Source: Chitinophagaceae bacterium
GTDB taxonomy: Bacteria; Bacteroidota; Bacteroidia; Chitinophagales; Chitinophagaceae
Assembly (NCBI GenBank): GCA_019752045.1
Contig: JAIEMP010000003.1
Coordinates: forward strand, 124,001-188,000
Length of the DNA stretch: 64,000 nucleotides
Direction: 5' to 3'
Shown: positions 60,749 to 64,000 of the stretch, one piece after another
Layout: the number at the start of each line of letters is the position of its first letter
Numbering within the stretch: position 1 is the stretch's first letter
Notes under the pieces: model-generated
The model's database searches: none
Told to the model about the DNA's origin: nothing
What the model saw: the letters and a program-made list of their open reading frames with translations, nothing else
Made by a program: the position numbers and the translations under genes

Positions 60749-61120
60749 ATGAAATGGATATTATCTGTGTTGTTGATTGTTTCAATTTCTTTTCTCTACG
60801 CCTGTAAAAAAACAAACAGTGCTGGTAATCCTGGCGGTGGCGGTACTGTTCCGTTTACTCCCAACTGTACGAGTGCAGCAATCAATTTTACAGCTGATGT
60901 TGTTCCCATCTTTCAATCGGTTTGCGGACAAAGCGGTTGCCATAACAGCGGCAGCACCAATGGCCCCGGACCACTAACAACACATGCTCAAATTAATGCA
61001 GCCAAAGCTTCAATCAGGCCTGCAATTATCAGCGGGGCTATGCCAAAAAATACAACGCTTTCTGCAGCACAAAAAAATTCAATCATTTGCTGGATAGATG
61101 CCGGTGCTCCAAATAATTAA
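60749..61120 (+). CDS. Cytochrome c-like lipoprotein with CX4CH motif (paralogue)
   Basis: A 123-residue lipoprotein (lipobox FLYACKK) with a Gly-rich linker, then VVPIFQSVCGQSGCHNSGST, a CX4CH motif, and AMPKN with the possible axial Met. It ends ICWIDAGAPNN, like the preceding gene. The two arose by tandem duplication and then diverged at the haem-binding spacing (CX5CH and CX4CH). Both should lie in the periplasm, facing out from a lipid anchor. Confidence 0.78.
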   Translation: MKWILSVLLIVSISFLYACKKTNSAGNPGGGGTVPFTPNCTSAAINFTADVVPIFQSVCGQSGCHNSGSTNGPGPLTTHAQINAAKASIRPAIISGAMPKNTTLSAAQKNSIICWIDAGAPNN

Positions 61121-61151
61121 CAGATTATAAAAACACCGAGTTATCAATACA

Positions 61152-61177
61152 GTGCATCTTTACGGTGCACTTTTTTT
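61152..61177 (+). terminator. Hairpin plus T-run just before the HExxH protein gene
   Basis: AGTGCA (61151-61156) and TGCACT (61166-61171) with seven T residues (61171-61177) ending directly at the ATG at 61178. Terminator for the cytochrome pair or a leader hairpin of the next gene. Confidence 0.65.
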
Positions 61178-61471
61178 ATGACAAACGAACTACACATTAA
61201 AGAACAGTCTTTTCTTGCAATGCTTGCAGCAAGAAAATTAAAGACCAATAAAGTTGCGATGGTGATCGGGCAAACCATTCACCTGCATAATACGAGCAAG
61301 GAAGATTTCTTAAAGAATGAGCGTTGGGTAAAACACGAGCTGGCGCATATTGAGCAATACAAAAAATATGGCTTGCTGAAATTTCTTACACTTTACACAT
61401 GGTACAGTATAAAGTATGGCTATCATTTAAACCCATTTGAAGTGGAAGCAAGAGAAAAAGAAAAAGCGTAG
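61178..61471 (+). CDS. Small HExxH metalloprotein (DUF4157-like)
   Basis: A 97-residue protein with VKHELAHIEQYKKYG, a zinc-binding HExxH motif, followed by LLKFLTLYTWYSIKYGYHLN and the acidic NPFEVEAREKE that could supply the third ligand. The size and motif fit DUF4157-type small peptidases found in Bacteroidota. There is no signal peptide. Substrate is unknown. The stop codon lies inside its own terminator hairpin. Confidence 0.78.
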   Translation: MTNELHIKEQSFLAMLAARKLKTNKVAMVIGQTIHLHNTSKEDFLKNERWVKHELAHIEQYKKYGLLKFLTLYTWYSIKYGYHLNPFEVEAREKEKA

Positions 61472-61493
61472 TGTAAAACACCACGCTTTTTTT
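61463..61493 (+). terminator. Terminator overlapping the stop of the HExxH gene
   Basis: Stem AAAGCGT-A-GTGT / ACAC-C-ACGCTTT (61463-61489) followed by T residues. The TAG at 61469-61471 lies in the left arm. Confidence 0.82.
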
Positions 61494-61512
61494 ATCAAAA
61501 AACAAATTCTAT

Positions 61513-62964
61513 TTATTGCCCCTGCGCCAAACTGTAAGCTTTTTTACCAGCCCACATATTCAACACTTCCAGTGAACATACTTTAAAGTCTTTCATGATT
61601 AAGCGATACAGTTCTGATATATCGGTTTGAGTAAGTGCTGCTTCTTCAATACTTTCAAAACGTGCACGGTATTGGTTTACCAGGTTGGTAAACACACTGC
61701 CTTTTGGCCATACCTGTGTACCACGGTTGCTGATCGTTACAAGTTTAAACAGGTTGCCGGTATGCTGCAGCAGTTTTTCGGCCAGTACTGTTGGCTGTTC
61801 AAAGCTTTCAATAAAAAAATCAACCCCCACAATTACTTCATCTTCCATTTCCTTGCTCATGATGAGTGGATTTTTTTCCAGCTTAAATACTGTTTGAGTT
61901 GCCGGTTTATCTTCCAGCTGTGGTCTTGGGTTATGCACCGGCGTTTTTCCAAAATTGCTGATGATGGCATTTGCAAATTCTGTAGTGTTTACAGCTGCAG
62001 TTGATTTATCGCCAAAATCTCCTGTATGAACACCATTTTCAAGGGTGTACAGCAATGCGTTTTCAATCATCGCTGCTTTTTGCATTAAACCAAGATGGCG
62101 AAGCATGCCAAAACCGCTGAGCAGTAATGCGGTTGGGTTGGCAATATTTTTTCCGGCAATATCCGGTGCTGTACCATGCACGGCTTCAAAAATGCAAATG
62201 TGATCACCAATATTTGCAGATGGAGCAAAACCTAAACCGCCCACAAGTCCTGCGCAAAGATCACTCACAATATCTCCCTGTAAATTGGTGAGCACCACCA
62301 CATCAAATACATCGGGCCGGCTAACCAGTTTCATACAGAGGTCATCTACAATTACATCATCTGCTTTCAGTTCCGGGTATTCTTTGGCAATTTCATAAAA
62401 CACTTCCAGAAAAAGTCCGTCAGTTATTTTCATGATGTTGGCCTTGTGCCCGCAGGTAATTCGTTTACATCCTTTTTTGCGGGCCATTTCAAATGCATAC
62501 TTAATCACCTGCATGCTGCCCGGTCTTGTTATAAAACGACGGCTCAACGCCACATCATGCGTAAGCATGTGTTCAATACCGCCATACGTATCTTCAATAT
62601 TTTCTCTTACAATGGTAATATCAATGGGAATACCTGCTTTGCTGAAAACCGTATCAACACCATGCAGTGTTTGAAAGGTGCGTTTGTTGGCATAAGTGTT
62701 CCAGGTTTTACGGGCTGTAACGTTTACACTTTTAACGCCCTTGCCTTTCGGTGTTTCCATGGGTCCTTTAAACAGGATACCCAGCGATTCGATAGTGGCC
62801 TGCGCTTCAGGAGTCATGCCATTTGAATGTCCTTTGTCAAACACCCATTTACCCATATCTACAAATTCGTACTCCAGCGGCACTTCTGCTGCTTTAAAAA
62901 TGTTGAGTACAGATTCCATGATTTCGGGTCCTATACCATCTCCTTTGGCTACAGCTATTTTCAT
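61513..62964 (-). CDS. icd: NADP-type isocitrate dehydrogenase with C-terminal extension
   Basis: A 483-residue enzyme from the ATG at 62964. The isocitrate/isopropylmalate dehydrogenase signature is seen in AVAKGDGIGPEIMESVLN, VRENIEDTYGG (phosphate-recognition loop), NLQGDIVSDLCAGLVGGLGF and EAVHGTAPDIAGKNIANPTA. Beyond about residue 335 there is an extra domain of some 150 residues (EVIVGVDFFIESFEQPTVLA to MWAGKKAY), as in the Thermus-type NADP enzyme. It turns isocitrate into 2-oxoglutarate in the TCA cycle. It is preceded by a -7 box and a dyad (CCCGGGAATAATCGGG) in the leader. Confidence 0.93.
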   Translation of the reverse strand: MKIAVAKGDGIGPEIMESVLNIFKAAEVPLEYEFVDMGKWVFDKGHSNGMTPEAQATIESLGILFKGPMETPKGKGVKSVNVTARKTWNTYANKRTFQTLHGVDTVFSKAGIPIDITIVRENIEDTYGGIEHMLTHDVALSRRFITRPGSMQVIKYAFEMARKKGCKRITCGHKANIMKITDGLFLEVFYEIAKEYPELKADDVIVDDLCMKLVSRPDVFDVVVLTNLQGDIVSDLCAGLVGGLGFAPSANIGDHICIFEAVHGTAPDIAGKNIANPTALLLSGFGMLRHLGLMQKAAMIENALLYTLENGVHTGDFGDKSTAAVNTTEFANAIISNFGKTPVHNPRPQLEDKPATQTVFKLEKNPLIMSKEMEDEVIVGVDFFIESFEQPTVLAEKLLQHTGNLFKLVTISNRGTQVWPKGSVFTNLVNQYRARFESIEEAALTQTDISELYRLIMKDFKVCSLEVLNMWAGKKAYSLAQGQ

Positions 62965-63001
62965 ATTGTGCAATTTTAATCCCGGGAATAATCGGGAGCC
63001 G

Positions 63002-63009
63002 CAAAGGTA
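63002..63009 (-). promoter_or_regulatory. -7 box of the isocitrate dehydrogenase gene
   Basis: TACCTTTG on the minus strand, about 37 bases before the ATG at 62964. Confidence 0.5.
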
Positions 63010-63060
63010 AGCTTCGGAGCTGTTTACAGAAAAAGAAGAAGTTGAAAAAAGAATTAAATT

Positions 63061-63804
63061 TTACAGGATCCATTCAACCTCACCAAAAGCAAAACACTGC
63101 GCTGCATCTTTACCGGTTACCAGTTGCCCCCGTTTGTTTACAGACTGAATTTCGGTTTCAAAATTCCGGTTGCCTTTTTTCAACCGAACGGTTTCGTTGC
63201 GTTTGTAAAGTTGTTGGTTGTAGCCAGCATAAAACGCATCAAATCCCTGTTGTTCCAGCAGCAGCAAATCGTTCATGAGTTGCGAATAAATTGCACGGGC
63301 CAGTTCCTGTACATCGGTTTGTTTTCCTGTAATCTGTTTCACTGATACCGGGTTCTGCAGCTCCTCAAATGCTGTTTGATTAACGTTGATGCCAATACCA
63401 ATCACTGCCCATTGCCAATGTGCTCCTCTGAATATATTTTCAATGAGGATGCCCCCTGTCTTTCTGTCACGCCAATACAAATCATTGGGCCATTTTATTT
63501 TCAATTCATCACCAACAATGGGCAATAACTGTGTATGCACCGAAACGGCAGTAACGGCCAGTAGCTGAAAAGCCTTTGCTGCTGTGAGAAAATGCGGCTG
63601 TACAACAATTGAAAAACTGAGGTTGGCACCTGCAACGGTTTTCCATTCTTTACCCCGCTGGCCTTTTCCCTTTGTTTGATGATGGGCAAACACCACTGTA
63701 CCATGCTGTGCCAGTCCTTCATGAACCATTGCCATGGCATAGTTGTTGGTGCTGTCCACCGTGTTCAGTACAATCCAGGAGGCGTTTGATTTTTTAAGGG
63801 GCAA
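63061..63804 (-). CDS. birA: Biotin-[acetyl-CoA carboxylase] ligase (BirA, short form)
   Basis: A protein of about 247 residues with the biotin protein ligase fold: VLNTVDSTNNYAMAMVHEGL, the biotinyl-AMP loop GKGQRGKEW, NLSFSIVV, LKIKWPNDLYWRDRKTGGIL and VIGIGINVNQ. It joins biotin to the carboxyl carrier protein. There is no N-terminal DNA-binding domain, so it is not a repressor. No ATG is available; I chose a TTG at 63804 because it lies just beyond a near -7 box (TTATTTTG). A TTG at 63870 would add 22 residues. Confidence 0.88.
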   Translation of the reverse strand: MPLKKSNASWIVLNTVDSTNNYAMAMVHEGLAQHGTVVFAHHQTKGKGQRGKEWKTVAGANLSFSIVVQPHFLTAAKAFQLLAVTAVSVHTQLLPIVGDELKIKWPNDLYWRDRKTGGILIENIFRGAHWQWAVIGIGINVNQTAFEELQNPVSVKQITGKQTDVQELARAIYSQLMNDLLLLEQQGFDAFYAGYNQQLYKRNETVRLKKGNRNFETEIQSVNKRGQLVTGKDAAQCFAFGEVEWIL

Positions 63805-63907
63805 GGTTGATGAAGATTGTTTAATTTTGAGCAAAATAAGAAACAATGGCGTTGTTCGGTTAAGCAGCAACGTTTAAACAGATTTTTTTCATTAAACAAA
63901 CAAGCGA

Positions 63908-64000
63908 TTGAGTACATTATCTCTGTTGGCTGCCAGAAGCAAAGAAACGAAAGCCTCTCCCCGCATAAACCGTAACAGCAAATTATTTAAGACTATCCTG
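63908..64000 (+). CDS. rsfS: Ribosome silencing factor RsfS, N-terminus only (cut by window edge)
   Basis: The frame from the TTG at 63908 is open to the window edge (31 codons) and reads MSTLSLLAARSKETKASPRI, then NRNSKLFKTIL, which resembles the start of Bacteroidota RsfS proteins (the SK-LFKTI-L segment). In this phylum rsfS is often divergent from birA, as here. RsfS binds uL14 and stops subunit joining in starved cells. The identification rests on 31 residues and gene order. Confidence 0.55.
   Translation, partial: MSTLSLLAARSKETKASPRINRNSKLFKTIL

Noticed and set aside
63892-64000. A minus-strand frame open to the window edge (ending LNRLFV)
   Set aside because: It lies opposite the rsfS-like start, has no recognisable family, and would collide with the divergent layout expected for birA and rsfS.
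1-64000. CRISPR arrays, prophage, insertion sequences and tRNA genes
   Set aside because: Looked for and not found: no regularly spaced direct repeats, no transposase or integrase motifs, and no cloverleaf-like stretches with a CCA end noticed by eye.

Overview
The window looks like a chromosomal segment of a Bacteroidota bacterium, most likely a member of the Chitinophagaceae or a close relative. The reasons are lineage-typical genes (gliding genes gldE and gldD, type IX secretion sorting domains of both the Por-tail and CHU_C kinds, a long-form IspG, a two-gene VWA/TPR pair), moderate-to-low GC, scarcity of Shine-Dalgarno sequences, and many perfect copies of the Bacteroidota -7 promoter box TAnnTTTG just upstream of genes. 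No phage, plasmid, CRISPR, tRNA or rRNA was seen.

Layout. 1-5.5 kb: secreted proteins, an L,D-transpeptidase, a DUF4332 protein and an ECF sigma factor with a membrane anti-sigma-like partner and an outer-membrane protein. 5.6-15.2 kb: kbl, a lipoprotein class D beta-lactamase, a VWA/TPR pair, ispG, nadB and an LpxL-type acyltransferase. 16-18.7 kb: an operon of a seven-helix membrane protein, a histidine kinase and a LuxR-type regulator. 18.7-25.7 kb: an MBL/rhodanese sulfur enzyme with an ArsR regulator, tsaB, ridA, a T9SS cargo gene broken by one base, and RNase G. 25.9-31.1 kb: a 31-residue mS38-like protein, HU, then the mutY-ssb-gldE-gldD row. 33-40.5 kb: DUF3109, LutB, hicBA, a deacetylase, rluF, a DMT transporter and purH. 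40.6-44.8 kb: comEC, a C5 methyltransferase with an HNH protein (restriction-modification candidate) and a DinB protein. 45-54.7 kb: carB in two separate pieces flanking an SxtI/SxtJ/DUF5989-type carbamoylation locus. 54.9-64 kb: a large CHU_C protein, an M23 peptidase, Bcp, two cytochrome-c-like lipoproteins, isocitrate dehydrogenase, birA and the start of rsfS.

Two things stand out. First, a C-rich/G-rich palindromic repeat occurs eight times. Four copies lie inside reading frames (three in ispG, one in purH); three of these four are translated in the same orientation and frame to nearly the same peptide (SSPSGGGREGA), much as Rickettsia palindromic elements are. The other copies abut stop or start codons. 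Second, carbamoyl-phosphate synthase large subunit is split at its domain boundary into two promoter-bearing genes about 7 kb apart, and the genes between them include a carbamoyltransferase, an enzyme class that consumes carbamoyl phosphate.

Functional calls rest on recognisable motifs and family resemblance read by eye; no database search was run.
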